Shown here: piece after piece, positions 45,421 to 55,929 of the stretch
Position numbering within the stretch: position 1 is the first letter of the stretch
Layout: every line of letters begins with the position of its first letter
NCBI GenBank assembly: GCA_963281255.1
Contig: OY725498.1
Location: forward strand, 2,356,001 to 2,420,000
Length of the DNA: 64,000 nt
Source of the DNA: Aphrocallistes beatrix
Taxonomy: Eukaryota; Porifera; Hexactinellida; Sceptrulophora; Aphrocallistidae
Reading direction: 5' to 3'
Notes under the pieces: model-generated
Database searches by the model: none
What the model saw: the letters and a program-made list of their open reading frames with translations, nothing else
Told to the model about the DNA's origin: nothing
Position numbers and translations under genes: made by a program

Positions 45421-46439
45421 CTCATTATTAAAGAAAAACGAAAATTTCCGGGTCTTATAAATTCCCGGGAATATTCCCGGAAAGTTTCCCACCCTTTACA
45501 ACCCTACACTGGAGACAAGAAAGTTTTACTATACTACAAAGGTACTACACCTAGTAATAAGCTAGCTGATAATAAATTCTCTTCCAAAAGAAAATCGACC
45601 AAGTAAACTAAGCAATCCAATTGCTTCAGGACATTCTCTGGGGGACTTTTGTGTTAAATGGGGTGGACAATGTGATGCATTTGAATTGGTAAACACCTGC
45701 CCTGGACCTGTAGACAATATCATAACTTTGCTCAGTTTACACGAAAAAACAATTTGTTCTACTTTTGAGCGAATACAATATTCTCCTAATTACATCTCCT
45801 GAAGACGTTCTCTTTCATACAGACACGCCAATTTGAACTTAGGGTGTGGACAACTGAAATGCTTGGAATTTCGCTAACAAATTCTGCCTACAATCTCTTG
45901 GGTCATGACTCATGAGGGCCAAATAATTCAATTCCTATGTAAAAATTTATCTCTATGTTGAGACAGGTACAATATCTCTTTTCAGTGCATGGGCGTGTTG
46001 CCATGAGTCTGAGAAAAATATTGATATTACTTGCTTCACAACGTTCAATTCCAACTGTCAAACTTCTATCAGTTTCGACTGCCTAAAATGCCGAGATTCA
46101 GGCGCAAATATCGAGCGATTATCATTTGGCTTTACTAAACTTTTGCCTATGTTGGTAATTGAAGTTGGACATCTCGATGATTTAATTAAAGTGGAGGATA
46201 TTTCTGACTCAATTTCAATAGCAAACAAAGATGAAATGCTATACTATTCACTCATCGGCTTCACTATCCATGTCGGGACACATTTCTCTATGAGAGTAAA
46301 ACTCGATGATGGGTGGTATACTTATGATGGGATGGAAATATCGAAACTAAACAAAGTCAATGACAAAATAATGAAAATCCTTGGCCGTATAAATTGCATT
46401 ATTTACGTCCTTGCTGACATTTCGAGATTATAGTATACA

Positions 46440-46885
46440 CTGGTGGGTTTTACATCACTACACTGAGACAGACCTAACTACATACTCATACTGAAGAAAC
46501 TGCTTCACTCACTAATCTAACTAATTAGATATTTCATATAGTAATATTTTAAAGAACTTGAACCCTTGTATTTCGCAAAGTGGCAAAGAGTGCACTTTTG
46601 CTGAATATTGTGTTAATATGGGAAAATTGGCCCCCCTGAACACTTTCTGTATAGGGGGGGAGTATTTTGTAGAGGGACCTATTTTGTTCAACACCATGGA
46701 TATTTGACAAAAATGCCCCCCCCCCAGACCATTTTGTGGGGGGGGGGGGCATTTTTGACAATACAAGTTTCCTAACCGAATATCTATGATATTCGGCTAC
46801 TCTAACCGAATGCGAATACTGATATTATTCGGTTCTTTTTTGCAAATTTAAGTTTTTCGAACATTAATCAACAATTTTAGGTGAA
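46440..46885. other. Low-complexity G/C runs and short palindromes
   Basis: 46706-46757 forms a hairpin: CAAAAATGCCCCCC opposite GGGGGGCATTTTTG. 46778-46842 has 'ccgaatat' style inverted repeats, perhaps a MITE end. No gene. Confidence 0.5.
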
Positions 46886-46887
46886 AT

Positions 46888-47152
46888 TTAATAGAAAATG
46901 TATATTAATATTCTTCAAAAAATGATGACTCATCACTTTGTTATAACATCATCATTACGCATCCAAAAAAAAGAAAAATGGGTTATTTTCGAGTGATATC
47001 GATTATAACGGTAAAAAAGACGTACAAGTATTTAGAGATGATATCCACCTTATTTTAATCAATATGAGCCTAAGCGCCCAAAGGACGCCTCTAGCGGACT
47101 CAAAGTATTTGACATCCGCGCAGTGTAATCAAGTGAATTGCGGCTTCTAACA
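46888..47152 (-). repeat. R1 dispersed repeat, reversed, proximal half
   Basis: 'gatgactcatcactttgtta', 'gagtgatatcgattataacg' and 'agcgcccaaaggacgcctct' are R1 on the minus strand, ending in the decayed head. Confidence 0.7.
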
Positions 47153-47396
47153 CTGAAAATTGAATATAACATTTAAAAAGGTACTCATTAAATCAAGTAC
47201 TAATGAGAAACACAGTATCTATTACATAATATTTGTCAAATTGTGTTGTTTTAATAGGAATTTTATGAAAAGTCCCGAACCCTTGTACAGGTTGGCATGA
47301 TTTAATTTCGAATCAGACCAAAATTCATTAAGTTATTAATATGTAAGTGCGATACGGTGAATCTGTTGCTAAAGTAACTAGATTCAACAATACTTT

Positions 47397-47704
47397 CAGG
47401 GTTGGGTTTAAGTACTTAAGTACAAGTATTTATATTACGAATTTTAATATATTTTATGTAAATTTAGATAAATATACTAAGTACGTACCAAGGTTCAATT
47501 ATTTAGATTAACACAACTGTAAAGGTAAAAGGATTATACTATTCATTACTTTACTTATTAATATTCGGCAAGAATATCCAAATACTTTTGATGACCAATG
47601 CACGCACAATGGAAGTACTTGAAATTTTAACCATTTTAGCAAAGTACTTAAGTACAAGTACAAGTACTCACAAAATTGTACTTAAGTACTTGAACCCAAC
47701 CCTG
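47397..47704. mobile_element. MITE with CAGGGTTGGGTTTAAGTA ends
   Basis: Left CAGGGTTGGGTTTAAGTACT, right (reverse) CAGGGTTGGGTTCAAGTACT. 'gtacttaagtac' is repeated near both ends. The 8-base flanks AATACTTT and ATTACATT match at 6/8, so hAT is likely but the duplication is decayed. Confidence 0.7.
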
Positions 47705-47732
47705 ATTACATTACTATTAGTTTTGAAAGTAA

Positions 47733-48242
47733 ACCAGGTCAGAACATGGTCATTGACCAGGTTGATCTGGTTAGATTCTTTTTCAAATGGCCTAGTCAAC
47801 CTAGTCAAATGACTAGGTCGACCTAATTAAAACCTGGTTGACCTGGTTAAAACCAGGTCACAGACCAGCAGGAGCGCCTCCAGAGTGACTGGAGGCTCCA
47901 ATGCTGGTCTGTCAAAATATATTTTGTCTCTCACACACCTCATTACTACCGTTCAGGGGTGTATTTCTAAAAGTATAGAAACGCTCCGAATTACAACGCC
48001 CCTTTTCAAAAGATTGAGCCTCTTATGTAGCACAATCTGTACTTTATTTGATGTCCTGGCATTCAAAAACGTAGGAGCAGATATAAGCCCCTATTATTTA
48101 TAGACTTTGAAGGACGATTAATTCCATCATCAAACTTTTAAAATGTTTGTAATGTGTCACCTCGTGAGATGCAGTGATGCAAATGCGCCACCTTGCGGCG
48201 CACCTGCAAGACCAGGTTGACCCGGCCAAAATCTGGTCAGGA
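47733..48242. repeat. Repeat rich in ACCAGGT/ACCTGGT, probable MITE
   Basis: CCAGGTC/GACCTGG motifs recur at both ends (47733-47855 and 48210-48242) in inverted order, and 47861-47911 forms a hairpin CAGACCAGCA...TGCTGGTCTG with a second stem CCTCCAG/CTGGAGG inside. The ends are not defined. Confidence 0.5.
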
Positions 48243-48481
48243 AAAATTCTGCCGAGTTTGGCATGTCAGTTTGCATTACTGTATGGCCTTGGAATATGTG
48301 GTGAAAGGGGGGTTTAAAAAGAACCCATAAATAATCATTTTGGTGAATGCCACAGTAAAATTATACAATCGAAATATTGGTCATCAAAACTATTTTGCTG
48401 CGCATTTTATGCGGAACATATTTGTTAAAATACTCCCAAAATCAAAATCACCTTACTATGTATTGGAAATATAGTTTTAAT

Positions 48482-48985
48482 TCAAAGAATAGAATTATTA
48501 AAGTCTAAATAACTAAATAACACAAAACTGTTGAATACCTTTTCTATATCCATATTAGAATAAATAAAATTATCTTCTAGTATCATAGATTTACATTCAT
48601 TTTGTTCAGGTTTATTAGCCACATCAGAATTTATAAATACATCATCACACGATAGAAGAATGAAGTTGATAAAATCAGCATTAGTTTTTATTGCATCCCT
48701 CAACCAAGTTAATCTTTCTGGAAAATCTGGTATCATAAGTTGGTGTTGAGGATTTAATTTCAAAATATTTACCTCAAATCTATTAATAACAGAAAACATG
48801 TGCTCGGGATAACTTTGGAATGCATACATGACTTTACAAACATTCATTCTCTCTTGCTTATACTCTTCAGAAGTCAATGTGAATCTTTTAGGATTTGCAT
48901 AAGAAAGTTCCTTAGATATAACCTTTGGAAAATTATCACTTAAATTAGTATTAGTGGCTAGAACTGCATCTTGAATATTTAACAT
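48482..48985 (-). CDS. Carnosine N-methyltransferase-like N-terminal exon or fragment
   Basis: A 167-codon minus-strand frame, MLNIQDAVLATNTNLSDNFP onward. KVMYAFQSYPEHMFSVINRF, NPQHQLMIPDFPERLTWLRD and AIKTNADFINFILLSCDDVF resemble the N-terminal helical region of N2227/CARNMT1 proteins (a phenylalanine-aligned FxxYxxH, LPxxHxxMxPxFxERLxxLRxxIxxN). SNMDIEKVF matches the FDMDKLKS position just before the SAM-binding fold. A donor-like site, AAAAG/GTATTC, at 48538-48539 would end the exon after DIEK; the last 18 codons would then be intron. The Rossmann-fold domain was not found in the next 2 kb downstream, so this is a first exon with a long intron, or a fragment. Confidence 0.5.
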   Translation of the reverse strand: MLNIQDAVLATNTNLSDNFPKVISKELSYANPKRFTLTSEEYKQERMNVCKVMYAFQSYPEHMFSVINRFEVNILKLNPQHQLMIPDFPERLTWLRDAIKTNADFINFILLSCDDVFINSDVANKPEQNECKSMILEDNFIYSNMDIEKVFNSFVLFSYLDFNNSIL

Positions 48986-48989
48986 TTAA

Positions 48990-49735
48990 AAATTCACAGA
49001 ATTTATTGCTGAATACAAAATAAAAATATTAATAAATCAAATTCAAAAAAGTATAACATTAAATTATAATAATAAAATATTGTACTGTTTGTTGCTAAAT
49101 TCGGAGCAAGGAGCAGTAGCACGAAATTGTGGAATCTGGAAATTGCTATCCAAGCAGGTCAGGCGCAACCGGGGTGTCCTGGGTGTCCAGACACCCATTG
49201 CGTCTTGTTTTATCATATTGTACAATATGTATCCCTCCATAAATGGACATCCACTTTCAGGGAAATCCCTCTTAGGACACCCACTGCCGATAAAACATGG
49301 CGCCGGCCATGCCAATTTACAAATATTCAAAAAACATTATTGATCAATATGTTTTTACCCTAAGAAAGCGATGGATGCCATCAGTTTTTTATATGGCTTC
49401 ATGAAGCATGGTGTCATTATCAATTATCATAAAATGACGATAGAAATAACACTGGTCAACACATATTTTAGTGCCCTGGAAATTAGACCTATTTTCGGGT
49501 ATTTTTTCTGCGCAGATTAAAACAATGCTATCAGTTTTTACCCAGGTCTTGTTTTTAAGGTGCAAGCAGATTAATGGCCTACAACTGGGTCAAATTTTTA
49601 GACAAAACAACAATATTAATGTTGCGAATAATTTATCATAATGATGTATTTAATTAGTATGAGAAGTTATACAATACAGAGCATTAACATGAACAATAGT
49701 CAAGAATTAGTAAACACATAAGAAGCTTCTTTTAC
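48990..49735. other. No gene recognised
   Basis: 49080-49340 is less AT-rich with overlapping short frames on both strands, none with a known domain. Confidence 0.35.
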
Positions 49736-49739
49736 GAAC

Positions 49740-50275
49740 TTCTTTGAGTGAGATTTGCTAGGACAGCATCGCTAAAGTTTCAATAAGTAATCCACCATCA
49801 TATGAATATCCTCTTCCTCGGTATCTCTCTTCCATTACTTTGATATCCTGATGAAACTTTTCTCCTTGTTCTTCACTTAGACTACCAAGGTTTTCGGAAA
49901 GTATTCTCAGTGCTTCTGGAGGAAATGAACCTTGATGCTCATTTTACAGCCAAGATCCTTGATTTTAGAGAGCATTGTTGTTTACTAATTCAGAGTAATT
50001 GTAGGCTTGATAGTTGCACAAAATTTTTTGTAGAACGAAAACAAATGCAGACCAGACACCAGATTCAGTTTCATTTATGGAATTGAAAATGCTTGCGTAT
50101 TTTATGAACTTTCTTATATTGGGGTCCATCATAAAATCCTGCTTTGAGCTTTTCGGTGCCCAGTTCAGGGAATGAACTGCATAGATCGCAGAAGTAGGAA
50201 CCATCCTTTTACAAAGCCTTGACGAATTGCTTCATGAGGCCGAGTTTGATATGCACAGGGTGTAACAAAAGTGTT
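49740..50275 (-). pseudogene. Relic of an arthropod/cnidarian transposon-like protein family, C-terminal part
   Basis: Minus strand from 50275: LHPVHIKLGLMKQFVKAL, then DGSYFCDLCSSFPELG and AGFYDGPQYKKVHKIRK-like sequence in mixed frames, then VWSAFVFVLQKILCNYQAYN, and at 49760-49915 SENLGSLSEEQGEKFHQDIK followed by VMERRYRGR. I remember this order (LHIKLGLMKNFVKAMD, GxFVGPQIRxLxxD, SxEQGERFHQDIxxMExRYQGRW) as the C-terminal half of the unnamed family whose N-terminal half appears at 6540-7264. Several frame changes and stops. Confidence 0.65.
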
Positions 50276-51497
50276 GTCACCCTAGATTATTCATCATTAT
50301 GCTTGATTGATATCGAACAAATAGCAATCAAATACAAAACTCTTGCAACTGAACCTATTGTTTTGCTGAAAAAAATCGGACCCTGAGATTTTATCTATTT
50401 TTATTACAGAATTTCATGCTGATGCACAATCTGTGCTAAAAAATAATTCTGTGTGGAGAATTTTCGACAATTGCGGAATTATACTCCTTATTTATTTTAC
50501 TAATATTAATAGCCCATTTCTGCTAAATTATGGCTAATAGCTTCCCATAATTTCCATTTATTTTCACGGATAGTCGAACGTACTTTCAATTTATTTCCTA
50601 TTGTTGTTTTTACTAGTTTACTTATCTCATTATCGGATTTCGGAATAATATACTCTACTATGGCAACTGAAAACAGACACGATAGGGCGAGATTTCAGAT
50701 TTCTAGGTGGTGTTGTGTAAAGGTGGGTCATAGGGGAAGGATTACAGCTCTCACTGGACAGACTAGGCATCAGTATATCGAGCACTTTGAACCTATAGAT
50801 GATTCAGCAGCCGTATTCACTAAGATCTTAAGCACTAAGATCGATCTTAAGTCTTAAGATCGATCTTAGTTAAGATCGATCTTAAGATCGAACTTAGTGG
50901 TATTCCCTAAGAATTAAGATCGATCTTAAGATCGAACTTAGAAATAACTTTAGGGTTAATATTATTAGAATATAGCTTTATACTAATCAAATACAAAACT
51001 AAAGTATAATATTGGTAATGGTAAGTAGTCATTTAGTATTGATCTAGTAAAAATAAACTATATTTCTTCTTTTTGAGCAAAATTGAGGCCATTAATGTCA
51101 ATATTAGGAGCAAATAAGATTGATTAACCCACTCCTGTAAGACATAGCTTCTAACTATGTAGTTGTACCGCCTGGAATGCCTGGTGAGTGTCTTAGAATA
51201 TCTGTGGTTAAAGATTGTTTTGACTTGATTGAATTCTATTATGAAAATGCATTGTTTTATGTATGTAATCTATAATTATTCTACACTAGCCAATATAAAA
51301 GGAAGCAAGGAATCTTTATGGCAACCAACACATCTTTTGAATGTGGAATGTACATTGCAAAACTTATACTAGTGAAATACCAGTGTGATCTTACTTGCAC
51401 TCCGATGAAATTACTCTAGTATAATTAGGTTTATAATGAAAAAATTATATCCATTTCTTATTAATATTATCATATACCTTTCTCGGCTCATCTAAAT

Positions 51498-52538
51498 GGC
51501 AGGAATGATCCCATTGTTTTTAGCAGAAGATTCGGAAGAGTCACTCGAGAGAGAGAGAGTGTTCAGAGATCGTAGTGATCCTCTGGAATTCTATGATGAT
51601 CTAGAATTGTTGAGCGTTTTCGCTTCTCAAGGTCAGCAATATTAAAGATTACAGAGATCATAGTTGATCATCTTAATACAACTGATAGATCTCATGCTGC
51701 ACATCCACACGTACAAGTTTGTGTTGCTCTCCAATTTTTTGCATCTGGTACTTTTCAGATTATTTGTGGTGATGGAGTTCACGTGAGCCAACCCTCAGCT
51801 TGCAGGTACATCAGAGCCGTTGCACTTGGACTGCAATCGATATATTCAAAGTTCATTAGCATGCCCGGTTCTGCTGACAAGGCTACGATTAAGTCACAGT
51901 TTTATGAGCTCGCGAACCTCCCCGGCGTTCTTGGACTTGTAGATGGAACGCATGTTCGTATTCAAAAGCCTTCTGAAAATGAGGCAGATTATGTAAACAG
52001 ACATTTCTACCACTCCATAAACGTCCAAGCTATCTGTCTACCTGATGGTAGATTTTCCGATGTATTGGCAAGATTCCCCGGTTCAGTTCATGATTCACGT
52101 ATTTGGAAGCTCTCTCAGGTCGGAACATATGTGGAGAATAACTTCTTGGCTGGTGAGCATATATTAGGTGATAGTGGGTATATGCTGAAACCCTATTTAT
52201 TAACTCCATACAGGCAACCTGCTTCAAATGCCCAAGAGAATTATAATTACTCCCACAAAAAAACGCGTGTATTGATCGAGCAAACCTTTGGGAGATGGAA
52301 GAGAAGATTTCATTGCCTTCACGGCGAGATCCGGATGGCTCCAGATAAAGTCTGCACTATTATTCTTGCCTGTGCTGTTCTTCATAATATGGCTATTGTT
52401 TGGAAGCAGCCCATGTTGGAAGATTCCACTATTGACCATCATACAAGCATTATGGATGAACCGTTTACATTTGAGGAAACTGGACATATTGCTGCGAAAC
52501 ACTACAGGGATCAGTTTGCTATTCATAACTTTAGTTGA
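51498..52538 (+). CDS. PIF/Harbinger transposase (HARBI1-like)
   Basis: Likely start ATG at 51498: MAGMIPLFLAEDSEESLERE and RDRSDPLEFYDDLELLSVF are typical Harbinger N-termini. That frame ends at 51645; the next frame continues ILKITEIIVDHLNTTDRSHA and VALQFFASGTFQIICGDGVH into the long frame MSQPSACRYIRAVALGLQSI (51783-52538). The change near 51640 could be a one-base lesion or a mini-intron (CTCAAG/GTCAGC is donor-like). The catalytic triad is present: LGLVDGTHVRIQKP (Asp), EHILGDSGYML (Asp) and VLIEQTFGRWKRRFH (Glu), with the VHDSRIW motif between. The C-terminus ends AIHNFS. About 350 residues, normal for the family. It acts by cutting the TIRs together with the Myb-like partner. Confidence 0.88.
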
Positions 52539-52835
52539 ATTAATCTAAATTTAGGAGCTATCAAAGAGCATAAGTTGTATCTCATGCATTCATAATATTA
52601 TATTAAACAAAACATATAAACAACAAGTGTCTTTGTATATTGTAACATGAAAACCTCTCTAAGACAAAATATAAACACTGGATATGAGAAGTAAAATAAA
52701 TTTCTATCGACGCTAAGATTTCTGCGTCATTTGGTGTTACGAAAATAAATGGTGTCATTAGTGGTTATGGTAAGTCGGCGTCTTCCCGTGTATATAAATT
52801 GCTGCTGAGTACTTGCATTAACAATACCGAAACAA

Positions 52836-53575
52836 ATGGAAAAAACACGAAAATCAAATTGGACCAGAGAAGAAGAGTGCAGTCTCATTAATGAAATTGA
52901 GTCAGCAGGTGATATATTGAGAGGGTCAGGAAATTCTGCCGACAAAAACAAAAGGAGGAAACAAATCTGGAGAGACATCGCAGCCAAACTCAACTCAATA
53001 AATGGCAATGCCAGAGCTGTAGAGGATATCAGAAAAAAATGGAACAACCTAAAGCTAAACGCAAAGTCCAAAGTTGATGCCAGCTTTAGGGAAGCCAGAA
53101 AGACTGGAGGGGTACAAACAGTGCTGGACAGGTAGAAGACGAAGATATGCAAATCCTATCAGCAGATAGAAGTATTTTTGCTGACTCTGCAGATCGGGTA
53201 ACAGAGATGTTCCAAAACACTCCTGCTTTCAGTGGAATTTCAGGTACTGCTGATCTTTTTCTAGCACCAGCAATAGCGTCAACAGTATCAGCTGCAGGTC
53301 CAGATGAATCTGAAGATACTCCAATTTTAGAGTCTCCAGAAATTGAAATACCGACAACATATAAGGCATCAAAAAAAAGTCGGAAGAGAAGGCGAACTGT
53401 TGATGAACGAGATGATTCTTTCGAACTCTTGAAGGCTGCAGACTTACTTCCGTTACAGCAGGAAGTTTTGTTCCAGCAGATGGCTGTATTCTCAGCACAG
53501 CTGCAGTTAATAGAAGAACAGAGGGACTATTATCGATTAAAACGTCAGAGACTGCTGGAAAATCATTGTAAATAG
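52836..53575 (+). CDS. Myb/SANT-like DNA-binding protein of Harbinger
   Basis: MEKTRKSNWTREEECSLINE begins a Myb/SANT (MADF-like) trihelix: IWRDIAAKLNSINGNARAVE then DIRKKWNNLKLNAKSK. The first frame ends at 53135. A one-base change in a G run near 53110 (GTNSAGQVEDEDMQIL is the expected continuation) leads into the second frame to 53575. That frame has an acidic middle, a nuclear-localisation-like KKSRKRRRTVDER, and a Leu/Gln-rich coiled segment (LLPLQQEVLFQQMAVFSAQL) ending LKRQRLLENHC. In the family (NAIF1-like) this partner binds the TIRs and brings the transposase into the nucleus. Confidence 0.8.
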
Positions 53576-55929
53576 GAAAATAGGATCAAAGTAATTATCA
53601 TCAGTCATGTAAATCAAATATAAAGCCGTCTCTATAATTATGCATTTTAGAATTAGTGTAAGATGATACAATCAAAGAATGTATGCTTGTTTATTCATAC
53701 AAACCCAAGAAGAATATGCCACGAACTATAGCATGTGATATATGTTGCGATGTTACACACAATAAGAGAAATGTTTAAAAAATATTAAAATTTTATTTGA
53801 AGTCTAATATCAAACAAGGTAGATTCAATGTTCGATAGAAGTAAGTTTTAACAACATTTATGGAGTAATTAGTGAAAATCGAATCAATTCCAATACTTAA
53901 GACACCTCCCTAGGTTGCTTAAAGTTCGGTCTTAAGTTCGGTCTTAAGATCGAACTTAAATCTTAGTGAATACCAATCTTAGTGAATACGACTTAAGATC
54001 GAACTTAAGACTTAAGCACTAAGATCGATCTTAAGATCGATCTTAAGTTCTTAGTGAATACGGCCGCAGATTATTATCGCCCTTTAGTCGTTTGTACAGC
54101 ATGCAAAATATACTTGGCAAAAGCTTCACGAGGTAGCCCACCAAAGAAAGTTCCTTCGAGATTTCCGTGGTCAACTAGAACTGCCACTAGAACTAACGAC
54201 TGTAGCGCCTTGAAAAATGGAAATGGTGTAGGTAAAATGTGTCTTATGTGCACAGAAGCAACACGGTTAGGAACACGGAAGAAAGCAGCACTATTGATTC
54301 GTGATTCAAGGGTAGGACGACCTCTTGAGAAATCCCCTCAGAAGTAAATTCTTCGATGCAACAAATGTGCCAGAGCCACTTCTCGAGGCATTCGACATCG
54401 ATGTAATAATATTTCCCTTATTTCAAATGTTCGCTCGGTACTTCAATATAAGACCTGTCTAAACCGATTTCTAGCGGATGATATTACCCGAAAATTTCGT
54501 TTTGAAAAGTCACCCAAATATTGTACTACCTTAGCACGTCCACTAGGGGGTCATCCTCTACAAATTACAGTGTCCACTTCTAAACTTCCTAGTGAATCGC
54601 AAAATTCTCAAGGACAATCATACAAATTCAATATGACCCATATCGCGAGTTTAAAAAGAGCTGGTTCTGGGATGAGAAACAATAAGCAAGTCACCCAAAT
54701 CATTCGCAAAACTGGGATAAAATGCCCAACCACATCACATTATTACATTGAACGCGAAGCTCTATTTCAGGGCTGTATGGAATATACAAAATTGGAACTT
54801 GATACTGGGAAGAAGCATAAAGAAACCTGGAGTTAATTTGGACAGTACGTTGTATTGACGTAAAAACATTGCTAGAACGCATTTACAACCTTTACAACCC
54901 CCAAGGAAATATTAATGTTACTCTACTCCATTTCAAGTTAGGGTTGGATTATGGGAGAAGTTTTTTAAAGCTGCTTATCTCTAAGCGACTGGAAAACACG
55001 GTGAATGCTGTTTACTATCTCTGGGTTGCTCTGGTCCCTGAAACATATCATAACTTCCGGGTAATATTTGATCATGAACAGATGAAACTGTTATTTTCGG
55101 AATATAATATTTCACTTACCGTTGACCTCAAGGCAGCATCCATTGCATGCAGAGTGATGCTCGGGCGTTGCCCTTGCATTTGGTGCAATTGGGATGTAAA
55201 TGATCATTTCAATCAAAGCTCTACGAATAAGATTAGAAACAGTGACCATCATATGGAAATATGGAATCAGCTCCAATTGAAATTTAAAGGAAACTCAAAT
55301 CATTCCAAAGAGTGTGATGGTGTCGAAAATCTGCCAGTGCTAGATAGTTGGCTTGTTAATAACATGGAAATCTGGAATATTTCCGAACTTCACCTTCTCC
55401 TAGGTATAGGGCAGAAATTGTATGAAATCTTCGATACTATGTCAGTAAATGAGCAAAATCAGCACACTGAGCTGTTGAAAAAATATGGAATCATGAAAAG
55501 CGACTACCAAAGCAAGGCTTTTGAGGGAAATGCCATGAGCAAACTCCTAAAAAACATCCCAAACTTGGGAATGAATCCTAATAATTCTTGTGTGATCGCA
55601 TTAAAACGTTTCTCTGAAGTCGTAGAAAGTTGCTTTGGCACTGTTCTCACTGGTGATTATTCCCAAGCATTACTGAATATTGAGGAAGCCTACAAACAAA
55701 CTGGACTAAGCTGTACTGTGAAAGTACATTGCCTCTGTCGTCATGTCAGAACATTTATCAAAGAATTTTTGCCCCAAGGAGCAGGTATTGGTGCAGTATC
55801 TGAACAGGGGTTTGAGAGCTCTCTTTCCAGATTTAAAAATGTTTGGGAGAGACAATACAAGTGCAATCAACATAGCCCTTCTCTACGCCAATAATATATA
55901 CTTCACAGTTTGTGAGCTCATGTACTGCA

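Larger units (their letters stand above)
35750..45506. mobile_element. 9.76-kb hAT-like unit with TAGGGTTG ends
   Basis: The left end TAGGGTTGCAAAATTCCCGG and right end (reverse strand) TAGGGTTGTAAAGGGTGGGA share about 80 bp, including AACTTTCCGGGAA and GAATTTATAAGACC. The flanks CACTGGAG (35742-35749) and CACTGGAG (45507-45514) are an exact 8-bp target duplication. TAGGG ends and an 8-bp target fit hAT. No hAT transposase was recognised inside. The contents are a pogo MITE, exon-like sequence, an M1 MITE, an R1 copy, a Mutator-like transposase piece, two hAT MITEs and an orphan ORF. Some contents arrived by later nested insertion. Confidence 0.85.
32930..46436 (+). mobile_element. Integrase-bearing element (Ginger/GIN or gypsy type) with a peptidase remnant, broken
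   Basis: Parts in order: an H2C2-like zinc segment near 32990-33125 (ELKGILEEIHDNSGH); an integrase core at 34393-34662 (YSVGIDLTGPL, NLTMIDHFTRWIE, IISDNGREFT); integrase C-terminal-like sequence near 35080-35200; a short ORF from 35616; and, after a 9.76-kb insertion, a cysteine-peptidase-like region with NTCPGPVDNI and, at 46143-46433, IGFTIHVGTHFSMRVKLDDG and WYTYDGM, resembling USPL1-type peptidases. No reverse transcriptase was seen on either side, which leans toward a Ginger/GIN cut-and-paste element, but a gypsy remnant is possible. It is broken, with two foreign elements inserted (33153-34350 and 35750-45506). Its true ends were not found. Confidence 0.55.
50808..54066 (+). mobile_element. 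PIF/Harbinger transposon with both genes
   Basis: Ends CAGCCGTATTCACTAAGATC (left) and, reverse strand, CGGCCGTATTCACTAAGAAC (right). Flanks CAG at 50805-50807 and 54067-54069. The sister arm at 56870-56890 reads GATTCAGATTATT with no insertion, which is the empty site. 3259 bp. The subterminal 150 bp are packed with AAGATCGATCTTAAG-type palindromes. It holds a DDE transposase gene and a Myb/SANT-like gene in the same direction, the usual two-gene layout of the superfamily. Confidence 0.95.
50660..55894 (+). pseudogene. Large Cys-rich/RNase-H-like transposon protein, split by Harbinger and frame changes
   Basis: MATENRHDRARFQISRWCCV starts at 50660. The frame is interrupted by the Harbinger element at 50808 and continues at about 54070 with DYYRPLVVCTACKIYLAKAS and KMCLMCTEA to 54347. 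In a next frame: ILRCNKCARATSRGIRHRC (54352-54408), LARPLGGHPLQITV and THIASLKRAGSGMRN (to 54836). In a third: LLHFKLGLDYGRSFLKLLIS, VNAVYYLWVALVPETYHNF, LTVDLKAASIACRVMLGRCP and CIWCNW, VKVHCLCRHVRTFIKEFLPQ and GAGIGAVSEQGFESSLSRFK, ending 55894. I remember unnamed proteins with this order (CxxC, CxxC...GxxHxC, GHPLxVTV, KLGLDxGxGFLKxxL, KVHxLxxHVxxF, GxGLGxxSEQxxE) repeated in arthropod and Hydra genomes. Two frame changes separate the parts. Confidence 0.6.

Noticed and set aside
46521-46766. Proline/glycine-rich minus frames
   Set aside because: They result from the poly-C and poly-G runs.
52030-52548. Frames on both strands overlapping the Harbinger transposase
   Set aside because: Shadows of the real DDE frame, with no domain of their own.
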